The notes below the pieces were generated by a model. That model saw nothing but the letters and a program-made list of their open reading frames with translations, had not been told where the DNA came from and did no database searches. From Syntrophus aciditrophicus SB (GTDB taxonomy: Bacteria; Desulfobacterota; Syntrophia; Syntrophales; Syntrophaceae), in contig NC_007759.1 in assembly GCF_000013405.1 (NCBI RefSeq), forward strand, positions 186,001 through 250,000: a stretch of 64,000 bases of DNA, read 5' to 3'. Below, one piece after another: positions 57,162-64,000 of this stretch; position 1 is the first letter of the stretch; the number at the start of each line of letters is the position of its first letter. Made by a program: the position numbers and the translations under genes.

Positions 57162-57270
57162 AATGCAGGTTTAATAGATTTCCAGGAATATTCACACCAA
57201 ATTTTATCAAAGCCTGATTGATTCCCTTGTTGAGAATGCAGGTTTAATAGATTTCCAGGAATATTCACAC
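57162..57270 (-). repeat. Two 36-bp direct repeats in the btuB leader
   Basis: Identical 36-bp copies at 57162-57197 and 57235-57270, 73 bp apart start to start (beginning AATGCAGGTTTAATAGATTT, ending TTCACAC). They sit between the riboswitch and the receptor start codon. Function unknown: a local duplication of the leader, or tandem regulatory elements. Confidence 0.9.
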
Positions 57271-57287
57271 AGCTGAAAGGGCTTTAC

Positions 57288-57320
57288 TCAGGGTGGGATA
57301 TTACTTTCCGTGCAGTTCAT
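57288..57320 (-). CDS. Possible 10-codon leader peptide after the btuB riboswitch
   Basis: ATG at 57320 is preceded by AAAGGAGG at ideal spacing and encodes MNCTESNIPP before TGA. It lies between the cobalamin aptamer and the receptor gene. The very strong ribosome-binding site on such a short frame suggests the riboswitch may control it, or that it is a relic of an older start. Not testable from sequence alone. Confidence 0.35.
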   Translation of the reverse strand: MNCTESNIPP

Positions 57321-57363
57321 GGCATCCTCCTTTCCCCCTCGGTCAGGTTTGATTAGATTCTCC

Positions 57364-57505
57364 GTCAGATAAGTCTCCTGGCTTGCGGCTTAACCTACTT
57401 TCCACGCCTTCCCGGTTTCCGGAGAAACCAGTGGCATCCTGTGGATTTCGTACCGCTTACAGTTGCGGGGCAGCGCCGGCTTTTACCGGCTTCCTTGAAT
57501 CTGAC
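57364..57505 (-). promoter_or_regulatory. Cobalamin riboswitch (upstream of btuB)
   Basis: On the minus strand all conserved elements are present in order: GCCGGTAAAAGCCGGC, CGCTGCCCCGCAACTGTAAG, GATGCCACTG, CGGGAAGGCG and the B12 box AAGCCAGGAGACTTATCTGA. The closing stem P1 pairs GTCAGAT (57499-57505) with ATCTGAC (57364-57370). It lies about 230 bp upstream of the receptor start. Its 5' 49 bases overlap the end of the btuD coding sequence. Confidence 0.95.
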
Positions 57506-58293
57506 AGACTTTCAGGCAGCAAAGAGATTCTCGGCAATCCGCTGATCGGATTGCGCTCGATTGTTACCCGGGTTTCATAAACCTCCCGGATGTTGGATTC
57601 AGTGACTACGTCTTCCGGACGCCCCGCCGCGAAAATGTTGCCCCGGCTTAAAAGCAGGAGCCGGTCGCAGTAGAGGGAAGCCGTATTGATGTCGTGGGTC
57701 ACGACGACAACGGTCAAATGATTGGTTTTGTTCATGATTTTCAGCAGATCGAAAATCGCCTTCGAGTGTTTCATATCCAGATAAGCTGTGGATTCGTCAA
57801 GAAAAAGGATCTGAGGTTCCTGAGCCAGCGCCCTGGCGATCACCACCCGTTTTTTTTCCCCGCCGCTCAGGTCGGTCATGTGCCGGCCGGCCAGAGGAAG
57901 CGTGCCTGTTGCCTCCATGGCCTGCCGGGCAATGGCAAAATCTTTTTCCCCTTCGAATTGCAGTTTTCCCAGGTGAGGCGCCCTGCCCATGAGGACGGTT
58001 TCCTCTACAGTGAAAGGGAACAGGTCGGGCGAATCCTGGGGCACAAAGGCAATGGTCCGGGCCAGGACGTTTCGCCGGATCTGCCGGATATCCGTTCCCT
58101 TGACGGCAACCGTTCCCTGTTGAGGAGAAAGAATCCCGTTGCAGATCCGCAGAAGTGTCGTTTTCCCCGATCCGTTGGGTCCTATCACCCCCAGAAATTC
58201 TCCCCGCGGCACAGTGCAGGAGATGTTCCGAAGCACGCACTCGGCTTCCTGGCCATAACGGAAACTGACGTTTTCAAGATTCAGAACGACCAT
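57457..58293 (-). CDS. btuD: Cobalamin ABC transporter ATP-binding protein BtuD-like
   Basis: 278 residues, FecE/BtuD type. Walker A GPNGSGKTTLLRI, Q-loop AFVPQDSPDLFPF, signature DLSGGEKKRVVIARALAQ, Walker B ILFLDESTAYLDM and the switch His in VVVVTHDINTASLYC. It powers vitamin B12 import with the adjacent permease, overlapping that gene by 13 bp. The last 16 or so codons are also the 5' part of the next riboswitch, so the C-terminal tail (SDSRKPVKAGAAPQL) is probably shaped by RNA, not protein, needs. Confidence 0.92.
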   Translation of the reverse strand: MVVLNLENVSFRYGQEAECVLRNISCTVPRGEFLGVIGPNGSGKTTLLRICNGILSPQQGTVAVKGTDIRQIRRNVLARTIAFVPQDSPDLFPFTVEETVLMGRAPHLGKLQFEGEKDFAIARQAMEATGTLPLAGRHMTDLSGGEKKRVVIARALAQEPQILFLDESTAYLDMKHSKAIFDLLKIMNKTNHLTVVVVTHDINTASLYCDRLLLLSRGNIFAAGRPEDVVTESNIREVYETRVTIERNPISGLPRISLLPESLSDSRKPVKAGAAPQL

Positions 58294-59333
58294 GGCCGAA
58301 ACCGTCCCTTGCGCAGCAGATATAGAAAATAAGGAGAACCGCAGAGGGCGGTCACCACGCCCACGGGCAGCTCCATATCGGGTATTGCGGTCCTGGCGAG
58401 GGTATCCGCCACGATCAGAAAGGATGCGCCGAACAGAAGAGATGCGGGAAGCAGCAGCCGGTGATCGGCGCCCAGAAGCATCCTCATCATATGAGGGATG
58501 ATCAGCCCCACAAAGCCGACCGTGCCGCTGAACGACACGGCCACCGCCGTCAGTAGCGATCCGGAAAGGAGAAGGATCATCCGGGTCCGTTCCACGGCGA
58601 CTCCCAGATGAATGGCAGTTTCCTCACCCAGCGATATCAGATTGATCGAGCGGGCGTGCAGCCAGGCGATGGAAAACCCGGCAAGGAGAACCAGACCGGT
58701 CAGCAGGATCTCTCCTGGCTCGGCCAGGCTGAGATTTCCCATGAGCCAGAAGATGACTTTCTGGAGATCGGCATGGCTGCTCAGGGACAGGACAAGCATG
58801 ATGAGGGCGGAAAAAAAGGCGTTCACGATCACGCCGGCCAGCAGCATCGTCCCGGAAGAAAATCCTTTAACGGACCCCCCCGCCGCTAGAACAAGGATCA
58901 CCGTCACGGCGGCCCCCAGAAAAGCCGGCAGGGGAACGCCCAGGGGAAGAACGGCCATTCCTGCCGAGATGCCGATAATGGCGCCCAGGGCTGATCCTCC
59001 CGATATTCCCAGAATATAGGGGTCGGCCAGCGGATTTCGGAGCAGGGCCTGGAAGATCACTCCCGCCGTGGACAGCGATGCCCCCACCAGTCCGGCAAAG
59101 AGAATTCGGGGGAGGCGCAGGGAAAACAGGATGGTCACATCCTCCGGCTTCAATGCGAAAGCGGCCTCGGGACGCTCTCCCAAAATCTCCCGAAATCCCT
59201 GGAGCAAGCCGGTATCCGCCGGACCGCAGAACAGGGAAGCCGCAGCTGTGGCCAGAAGAACAAGAAACAGCAGCAGGCTGACTTTGATCACTTTTGCCAG
59301 GGTAACGGCCGATTCGACCATAAAAACATCCAA
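58281..59333 (-). CDS. btuC: Cobalamin ABC transporter permease BtuC-like
   Basis: 350 residues from TTG 59333; ATG 59321 is an equally possible start. It is a FecCD/BtuC permease with about 10 membrane segments. Conserved pieces are LRLPRILFAGLVGASLSTAG, RNPLADPYILGISGGSALGA, VGFVGLIIPHMMRMLLGADH (the ATPase-coupling loop) and the end PVGVVTALCGSPYFLYLL. It is the first full gene after the upstream cobalamin riboswitch and overlaps btuD. Confidence 0.92.
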   Translation of the reverse strand: MDVFMVESAVTLAKVIKVSLLLFLVLLATAAASLFCGPADTGLLQGFREILGERPEAAFALKPEDVTILFSLRLPRILFAGLVGASLSTAGVIFQALLRNPLADPYILGISGGSALGAIIGISAGMAVLPLGVPLPAFLGAAVTVILVLAAGGSVKGFSSGTMLLAGVIVNAFFSALIMLVLSLSSHADLQKVIFWLMGNLSLAEPGEILLTGLVLLAGFSIAWLHARSINLISLGEETAIHLGVAVERTRMILLLSGSLLTAVAVSFSGTVGFVGLIIPHMMRMLLGADHRLLLPASLLFGASFLIVADTLARTAIPDMELPVGVVTALCGSPYFLYLLRKGRFRPWSF

Positions 59334-59417
59334 CAGAGTCCACCCCCTGCATTTTTGTCCGAGGATTTCTGCTTTCCGCGGACAAACGAGGGTGAAGCGC
59401 CGATTAAAAGAGTTAAT

Positions 59418-59480
59418 TCAGGAGAAGACGAGTTTACCTTCTGACAAAACGGCGGGTGAAAGACAGTGAAGTGTCTGCAT
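59418..59480 (-). CDS. Possible 20-codon leader peptide after the btuC riboswitch
   Basis: ATG 59480 is preceded by GAGGGAG at usable spacing and encodes MQTLHCLSPAVLSEGKLVFS, then TGA. It lies 23 bp after the cobalamin aptamer and 84 bp before btuC. Position and ribosome-binding site parallel the short frame after the btuB riboswitch. Whether it is translated is unknown. Confidence 0.35.
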   Translation of the reverse strand: MQTLHCLSPAVLSEGKLVFS

Positions 59481-59502
59481 GGTTCAACTCCCTCGCGTTT
59501 CG

Positions 59503-59771
59503 CTGATGGAGCGGTATTCCGGCTTCGGGCGACCTACTGACCAGCCTTCCCATCGCACTTTGACAGTGGCTCATACCAGATTGCCTTTCTTCGGTGACTC
59601 CGCTGGCTTCGTCGGGGGCTCCTTGACGTATGATCTATATACGCCTGAGTCGCCTCCTCTTTGCCGCCTTGTTATCCCTTTGAATGCAACCCGGTATTCG
59701 TTTGGCGTTCGTTCCCTTCACGGCTGCGGGGCAGCGGGGGATTTTCACCCCTCTTCCTCAATATCCACCAG
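59503..59771 (-). promoter_or_regulatory. Cobalamin riboswitch (upstream of btuC), with an enlarged variable arm
   Basis: Minus-strand elements: GGGGTGAAAATCCCCCGCTG, CCCCGCAGCCGTGAAGGGAA, then after about 130 bases GAGCCACTG, ATGGGAAGGC and the B12 box CGAAGCCGGAATACCGC. P1 pairs CTGGTGGA (59764-59771) with TCCATCAG (59503-59510), with one G-U. The stretch between the CCCCGCAGCC core and GCCACTG is far longer than in the btuB copy (about 20 bases) and folds into its own hairpins. It starts just after the cyclase gene. Confidence 0.9.
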
Positions 59772-59799
59772 GGTTTATATTTTCTCTGCTTCTCTTTTG

Positions 59800-61782
59800 T
59801 TACAATCTCAGGAGCTGTCCAAGACAGTCCACAATCCGGGGATCATATGCCCCCAGTTCCGTCATTTTTCGCACTTCCGAATACGCGGCCTGATAGTTCC
59901 AACTGCTGCGATACGGCCGCCAGGAGGTAAGGGCGTCGTAACTGTCTGCAACGGCAACAATCCGGGCCCCCAGAGGAATATTCTCTCCGGAAAGTCCGGA
60001 AGGATAGCCGGAGCCGTTGTACCGTTCATGATGGGCCGCAACGATATCAAAAAGCGCTTCATTATCATAGCCGATTTTTTTCAGAATCCGGGCACTTTCT
60101 CTGCTGTGCTTGGTCATTTCTTCGAATTCTTTTTCCGACAGGCTCTCTCTGCGGTTCAAAATGTGCTGGGGTACGATCGTTTTCCCGACATCGCAGAAAT
60201 ACCCGCCCAGGAGAATATCCTTCTTCTCCTTGTCAGGAAGGTCCAGCATATCGGCCAGGGCATAGGACAAAAGCCCCACGACCCGGGCATGACCGACACT
60301 GCCGTCGATGGCCTCGACGGAGTCAATGGCATAACTTGGGAACTCAACCAGGCTGTCGACAATCCTGCGGTATGTCTCCGGGATATGCGGCGGCAGGGTT
60401 TCCAGATCCTCCAGGGGATCCAGCATGCCTGTCACTTCGTAAAGGCGGATCAATCGCCGCTTCCCCTTTATCTTAAGAGCTTGTGACTTTTCCATTTTCA
60501 TCGAGCTTTCCGCGAAGGCGATTTTTATCCGTTTGTTGTCCGGTGCGATGTGAAGGGCGCGGCTGATGTAGGCATGAGCGTCTTCAATATGATCGCATGC
60601 CATCAGGAGCAATCCCATCTCCGTCAGCAGTTCCGGATCGTTTTCGTTGGTATTCAGCCGGATGGCGCATTCTTCGATTTGCTTGCTCAATCCGGGGTCG
60701 GATGTATCGGCCTGCTGGGCAATCAACGGTTTGGCGGCCACATAGCGATTGACCGCTTCATAGGTGGTCTCATCGATGGTGACCAGCCCTTCCGTGCATC
60801 GCTGTTCGATCCGGCTGGCCAGGTTCACGACGTCGCCCAGGGCGGTATAAGACTGCCGCTTTTGTCCGATCAGTCCGACAATGGCCTCGCCCGTGGCGAT
60901 TCCGATCCGCATTTTTAATGGGAAATCGCTGCTCCGGACCCAATTCTGCATTTTCATGGCGGCCATGACAGCCATCAGAGCATGCCGGTCGTAATGTGTG
61001 GGAGCGCCAAACTCGGCCATGATGCCGTCCCCCATGTATTTGTCGATATGCGCTTTGTATTCGAGCAGGATGGTTTCCATCTCTGCAAATAACCGGTTGA
61101 GCTGCGTGACGACGATTTCCGGCTGGCTTGCTTCAGAAAAGGTCGTGAAAGATTTGAGATCGGAAAACAGGACGGAAATGTTTCGCTTTTCCGTACGAAG
61201 GCGTTTTTCTATCAGAAGCTTGACAACCGCGGGATCCATGGTGGAGTAAAGAGCGTCTTCAACCCGCTCCTTCATTTCTTCCACGGCTTCTTTGGATTTT
61301 TCCAGGTGATGGGTGCGCTCTTTGATTTTGTCTTCCATATGCTCCGTATGTTCCTGAAGATCACGGCTGACCTTTTCCAGGTTTTTCTTGCTGACCTTCA
61401 GTTCGGTTTTCAATGTGACGCCCTGAGAGATTTCATTCAGCAGATTCTGTCGCAGAGTGCCTACGATCACGCCGGTGAGGATGAGGAAGCCGCCCCAGAT
61501 GACGATATGAAGTCCCAGGTTCATCGGAGTCTGTTCAACAAAAAAATTGCTGGGATAGAGCCAGGCAAAGAGGATAACGGTAAAAACACAGAAGATGGAG
61601 CCCAGCATGGCGCCCCGATGATTGATATAGTAGGCTGCTCCGAGAATGGGGATGTAGAAGAAGTTGAGCATGGCCAGCTTGTTGGGGAGAAAATAAAAAA
61701 TAAGAACAATGCTGATCAGGACAAGAAGGACAAAGCTTTGTTCAAAATACGTCATGAAATAGTTCTTGAGACGGTCCATCAT
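59800..61782 (-). CDS. Membrane adenylate cyclase (class III) fused to a degenerate HD-GYP domain
   Basis: 660 residues; GGAGG lies 7 bases before the ATG. Three or four N-terminal membrane segments (residues about 15-110) lead to a coiled coil (about 120-175). The class III cyclase domain (about 195-340) has VLFSDLKSFTTFSE (metal Asp), DKYMGDGIMAEFGAP (Lys and Asp of adenylate type) and TALGDVVNLASRIEQ. A TPR-like linker follows, then an HD-GYP-type domain (about 490-655). There the HD pair reads CDVGK (Cys530) instead of HDIGK, while HHERYNGSGYPSGL and ADSYDALTSWRPYR are kept. It should make cAMP; c-di-GMP hydrolysis is doubtful. Confidence 0.9.
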   Translation of the reverse strand: MMDRLKNYFMTYFEQSFVLLVLISIVLIFYFLPNKLAMLNFFYIPILGAAYYINHRGAMLGSIFCVFTVILFAWLYPSNFFVEQTPMNLGLHIVIWGGFLILTGVIVGTLRQNLLNEISQGVTLKTELKVSKKNLEKVSRDLQEHTEHMEDKIKERTHHLEKSKEAVEEMKERVEDALYSTMDPAVVKLLIEKRLRTEKRNISVLFSDLKSFTTFSEASQPEIVVTQLNRLFAEMETILLEYKAHIDKYMGDGIMAEFGAPTHYDRHALMAVMAAMKMQNWVRSSDFPLKMRIGIATGEAIVGLIGQKRQSYTALGDVVNLASRIEQRCTEGLVTIDETTYEAVNRYVAAKPLIAQQADTSDPGLSKQIEECAIRLNTNENDPELLTEMGLLLMACDHIEDAHAYISRALHIAPDNKRIKIAFAESSMKMEKSQALKIKGKRRLIRLYEVTGMLDPLEDLETLPPHIPETYRRIVDSLVEFPSYAIDSVEAIDGSVGHARVVGLLSYALADMLDLPDKEKKDILLGGYFCDVGKTIVPQHILNRRESLSEKEFEEMTKHSRESARILKKIGYDNEALFDIVAAHHERYNGSGYPSGLSGENIPLGARIVAVADSYDALTSWRPYRSSWNYQAAYSEVRKMTELGAYDPRIVDCLGQLLRL

Positions 61783-61956
61783 GATGAGGCCTCCAGCACC
61801 CTAAAAAAATATTCCAGTCCGTATCAGAAAATGCCGGCTGGAAAAAGAAAAAATCCCTCTATCGGTAAGGAAAGATGAAACCGGATAAGCAGGGAATGTC
61901 ATAAAAGTGATGTGGATGTGCGTTAAAACAAAAAGATTGATAGTCCTGACATCAAA

Positions 61957-61986
61957 ATCCCCCCGTTCGACTTCCGAAGGGGGGAT
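61957..61986 (-). terminator. Intrinsic terminator after the PII-like gene
   Basis: A GC-rich stem (ATCCCCCC with GGGGGGAT, inner TTCGGAAG pairing) begins 12 bases after the stop of the minus-strand PII-like gene. It is followed on that strand by TTTGATG. Confidence 0.7.
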
Positions 61987-61998
61987 CATATTTCAGCA

Positions 61999-62298
61999 TT
62001 AAAGCAGTTGTTCCATGGGAAGCATGAACACGTGATAGCCTCCTTTTACGGGATGCTCTTTTTTCAACTGACGGAACATGTCTGTAATTTTTGCAACTTC
62101 CTCGTCCTGAGCGGCGATCATCAACAAGATGTATCTTTCCGGCCAGTAAAGGGTCCCGAGTTTAGCCTGTTCATCCGTTTCCGGACTTCTTCCGATGACT
62201 CTTTCCATCTTGGTATATTTTCTGATATCCGCTACCGTTAAGGCTGACATAACATCATCGTCCACTATCTCCGAATAGACAGCTAACATCATCTTCAT
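61999..62298 (-). CDS. PII-like small regulatory protein
   Basis: 99 residues from ATG 62298 (MKMMLAVYSEIVDDDVMSAL), with AGAGGTG 6 bases upstream; a GTG at 62307 is too close to it. The length and the beta-alpha-beta pattern (MLAVYSEI, ALTVADIRKYTKMERV, ERYILLMIAAQ, VAKITDMFRQLKKE, GYHVFMLPME) suggest a ferredoxin-like PII-type fold. No classical PII signature (T-loop Tyr or phospho-Ser) is seen. It neighbours a cyclase and a LuxR-type regulator. Function unknown. Confidence 0.6.
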   Translation of the reverse strand: MKMMLAVYSEIVDDDVMSALTVADIRKYTKMERVIGRSPETDEQAKLGTLYWPERYILLMIAAQDEEVAKITDMFRQLKKEHPVKGGYHVFMLPMEQLL

Positions 62299-62604
62299 CG
62301 TCGTCACCTCTTTAGATTTTTTTGTATTTTACCACAATATAGGGCAGTTTTTAAGCGACTTTAATAACAAACATCATTCTTTGGGGAAATAACTCCCGAT
62401 AAATTCCTTGCTTGAACGGTTTTCGCAGAAATGGAGCCGATATGACCGTCACTTTTTTTTATGACAGGGTATATTTCAAATTTCAATATTTAATCATTTG
62501 ATATATAAAAACCTGCTGGTTACCAGTTGTTTAAATTTCTTTTCGTTAAAAAAATCAAAAACGAAATGAAAGGTTTGATGTTATCGTAAGGCGGAGTTGA
62601 AACC

Positions 62605-63678
62605 ATGAACAGGGATGAAAGAATACAGCAGGAAAAAATAACGGAATATGATGTGCTGTATCAGCAGTTCTTTGACAAGGAGAGTCCTTTTCCCGTTGAT
62701 CAGGATTCTGCGGATATCTTGAAGAAACAGGCCGACGCTCTGCGGGAACAGGCGGAATTGCTTGATCTGGCCGAGGATCTCATCATGGTTCTTGATATGG
62801 AGCATCGCATTCTGTTCTGGAATCGGGGGGCCGAGAAGAAATACGGCTGGAGTCGAGGCGATGTCCGGGGTGAGAATGTACACTACCTGCTCAATACTCG
62901 TTTTCCGCAGTGCCTCAAGGAAATTGAAAAAACCCTGATCGCATGCGGCCGCTGGGAAGGCGAACTCATCCAGGCTCGGCGGGACGGCTGCCCGATCCTG
63001 GTGGAAAGCCGGTGGACACTGAGGTGCAATGAGCGGGGTAAACCTCTGGCTATTCTGGAAATCAACAATGATATCAGTCAGCGCAAGCATGCGGAGGCCA
63101 TGCTGAAGAAGACACTGGAAGAGCTGGAAGGCCGCATTCAGGAACGAACAGCGGACCTGCAAAAAGTCAACGCGGAATTACATGAAGAAATCGTTGAGAG
63201 GAAGCGGATGGAGGAGGTTCTGAAAAAGCAACAGATGGAACTGAAGATCAAAACAAAGAACCTTGAGGAATTGAACGCAGCACTTAAAGTCCTTCTTAAA
63301 AAACGTGAGGAAGATAAAAACGAGCTGGAAGAAAATGTGCTTTCCAATGTAAAAAACATGGTTCTTCCCTATGTGAAAAAGATTAGAATGACGGCTCTTG
63401 ACGCCACTCAATTGAATTATATTAATATTCTGGAAACGAATTTGAATGAAATCACTTCATCGTTTCACCACAAATTGACATCCCGGTCACTGAACCTGAC
63501 CCCGCGGGAGGTTCAGGTGGCTGCGTTAATCAAAGATGGGAGAACAACCAAGGAAATTGCCGAATTGATGAACGTCTGTCCCGGGGCGGTGGCTCTCCAC
63601 AGGAATCATATCCGGAAAAAACTCGGGCTGAATAAAAAAAAGGTCAATCTGGCATCGCACCTTTCTTCCCTGCCCTGA
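62605..63678 (+). CDS. PAS-domain LuxR-type transcriptional regulator
   Basis: 357 residues. A PAS domain (about 45-165: LAEDLIMVLDMEHRILFWNR, ending INNDISQRKHAE) is followed by a long coiled coil (about 165-255, Glu/Lys-rich). The C-terminal LuxR helix-turn-helix (about 290-350) is LTPREVQVAALIKDGRTTKE, then HRNHIRKKLGL. No receiver or kinase domain. Proteins of this type are abundant in Syntrophus relatives; the ligand and targets are unknown. It is divergent from the PII-like gene across about 300 AT-rich bases with no other gene. Confidence 0.87.
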   Translation: MNRDERIQQEKITEYDVLYQQFFDKESPFPVDQDSADILKKQADALREQAELLDLAEDLIMVLDMEHRILFWNRGAEKKYGWSRGDVRGENVHYLLNTRFPQCLKEIEKTLIACGRWEGELIQARRDGCPILVESRWTLRCNERGKPLAILEINNDISQRKHAEAMLKKTLEELEGRIQERTADLQKVNAELHEEIVERKRMEEVLKKQQMELKIKTKNLEELNAALKVLLKKREEDKNELEENVLSNVKNMVLPYVKKIRMTALDATQLNYINILETNLNEITSSFHHKLTSRSLNLTPREVQVAALIKDGRTTKEIAELMNVCPGAVALHRNHIRKKLGLNKKKVNLASHLSSLP

Positions 63679-63695
63679 AACTCCACCAATACATG

Positions 63696-63887
63696 TCACT
63701 CGTCTCTTCGCGCTGCATAAGTCAGAGAGAACAGGCCGAAAATGATAACATTGTAGCCGATGAATGCAATTGCGATTCGAGTGATGCCGAGCGGGTATTG
63801 AGGGGCAAGCATCCTTACTATCGCTACTCCCGATAAAGCGATGCACGTCCCGATGATCCACCACCAATGACGTTTTATCTTGAACAT
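63696..63887 (-). CDS. Small two-helix membrane protein
   Basis: 63 residues with two membrane segments (WWWIIGTCIALSGVAIV and ITRIAIAFIGYNVIIFGLF) and a charged tail ending RRDE. I do not recognise a family. No good ribosome-binding site precedes the ATG, so the start or the gene itself is uncertain. It is convergent with the regulator. The last 113 bases of the window show nothing further. Confidence 0.5.
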   Translation of the reverse strand: MFKIKRHWWWIIGTCIALSGVAIVRMLAPQYPLGITRIAIAFIGYNVIIFGLFSLTYAARRDE

Positions 63888-64000
63888 GATTTCAATGATG
63901 TAATAAAAATATCTCGAGAATCACGGATCTGTCCATGCCGCCGATCCTGTTCGTCGAGAAGGACAACAAGAAAGAGCGTGCGGAAAAACGGGGGAGGACA

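Noticed and set aside
57162-57270. Two 36-bp direct repeats as a CRISPR array
   Set aside because: Only two copies, a 37-base gap, no cas genes, and a position inside a gene leader.
59479-60486. A 335-codon plus-strand frame across the riboswitch and cyclase 3' end
   Set aside because: It runs antisense through a cobalamin riboswitch and the HD-GYP domain and resembles no protein.

Overview
The window looks like chromosomal DNA of an anaerobic, syntrophic deltaproteobacterium (Desulfobacterota, Syntrophus-like). The grounds are a tandem acyl-CoA dehydrogenase pair resembling the cyclohexane(ene)carboxyl-CoA dehydrogenases of Syntrophus, a BirA-type biotin operon carrying fatty-acid-synthesis-like genes, a rubrerythrin, many PAS/histidine-kinase proteins, and LptE, OmpA and TonB genes of a Gram-negative envelope. 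Genus assignment is inference; no rRNA gene is present.

Layout. 1-14.2 kb is housekeeping, mostly on the minus strand: clpS-clpA (clpA cut by the window edge), rpsT (+), lptE, leuS, nusB, ribH-ribBA-ribE, nrdR, dCMP deaminase, glyA, rpiB, fabF, acpP, rpmF and a YceD/DUF177 gene. 14.4-18.9 kb holds gltX, tRNA-Glu(CUC), a rubrerythrin-thioesterase fusion, a small membrane-anchored protein and an OmpA-type lipoprotein. 19.4-26.05 kb is a compact plus-strand biotin operon. A perfect BirA-like operator sits on its promoter, and the order is bioA, FabZ-like protein, ACP, nitroreductase-like protein, ketoacyl-ACP synthase, second FabZ-like protein, bioF, bioD. 26-34.1 kb has a diguanylate cyclase, a MoxR/VWA pair, a hybrid kinase and small genes.

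34.19-35.43 kb is a foreign block: sul1 and qacEdelta1, the 3'-conserved segment of a class 1 integron, without integrase, cassettes or transposon ends. 36-41.5 kb has a histidine kinase, a zinc-dependent phospholipase C-like protein, an MFS carrier and RecQ. 41.5-45.9 kb is a sigma-54 activator divergent from two acyl-CoA dehydrogenases whose catalytic residues differ in a complementary way. 46.1-53 kb has a NarL-type two-component pair, carB and a dicarboxylate/glutamate symporter.

53.2-59.8 kb (minus strand) is a cobalamin uptake locus: riboswitch, btuC, btuD, second riboswitch overlapping the end of btuD, TonB receptor, btuF, tonB. 59.8-63.9 kb has an adenylate cyclase fused to a degenerate HD-GYP domain, a PII-like protein, a PAS-LuxR regulator and a small membrane protein.

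The strongest candidate for an undescribed system is the biotin operon. It appears to carry a private acyl-chain module for making the pimeloyl precursor. Its two FabZ-like proteins each keep only one of the two FabZ catalytic residues (His in one, Glu in the other), which suggests a heterodimeric dehydratase.
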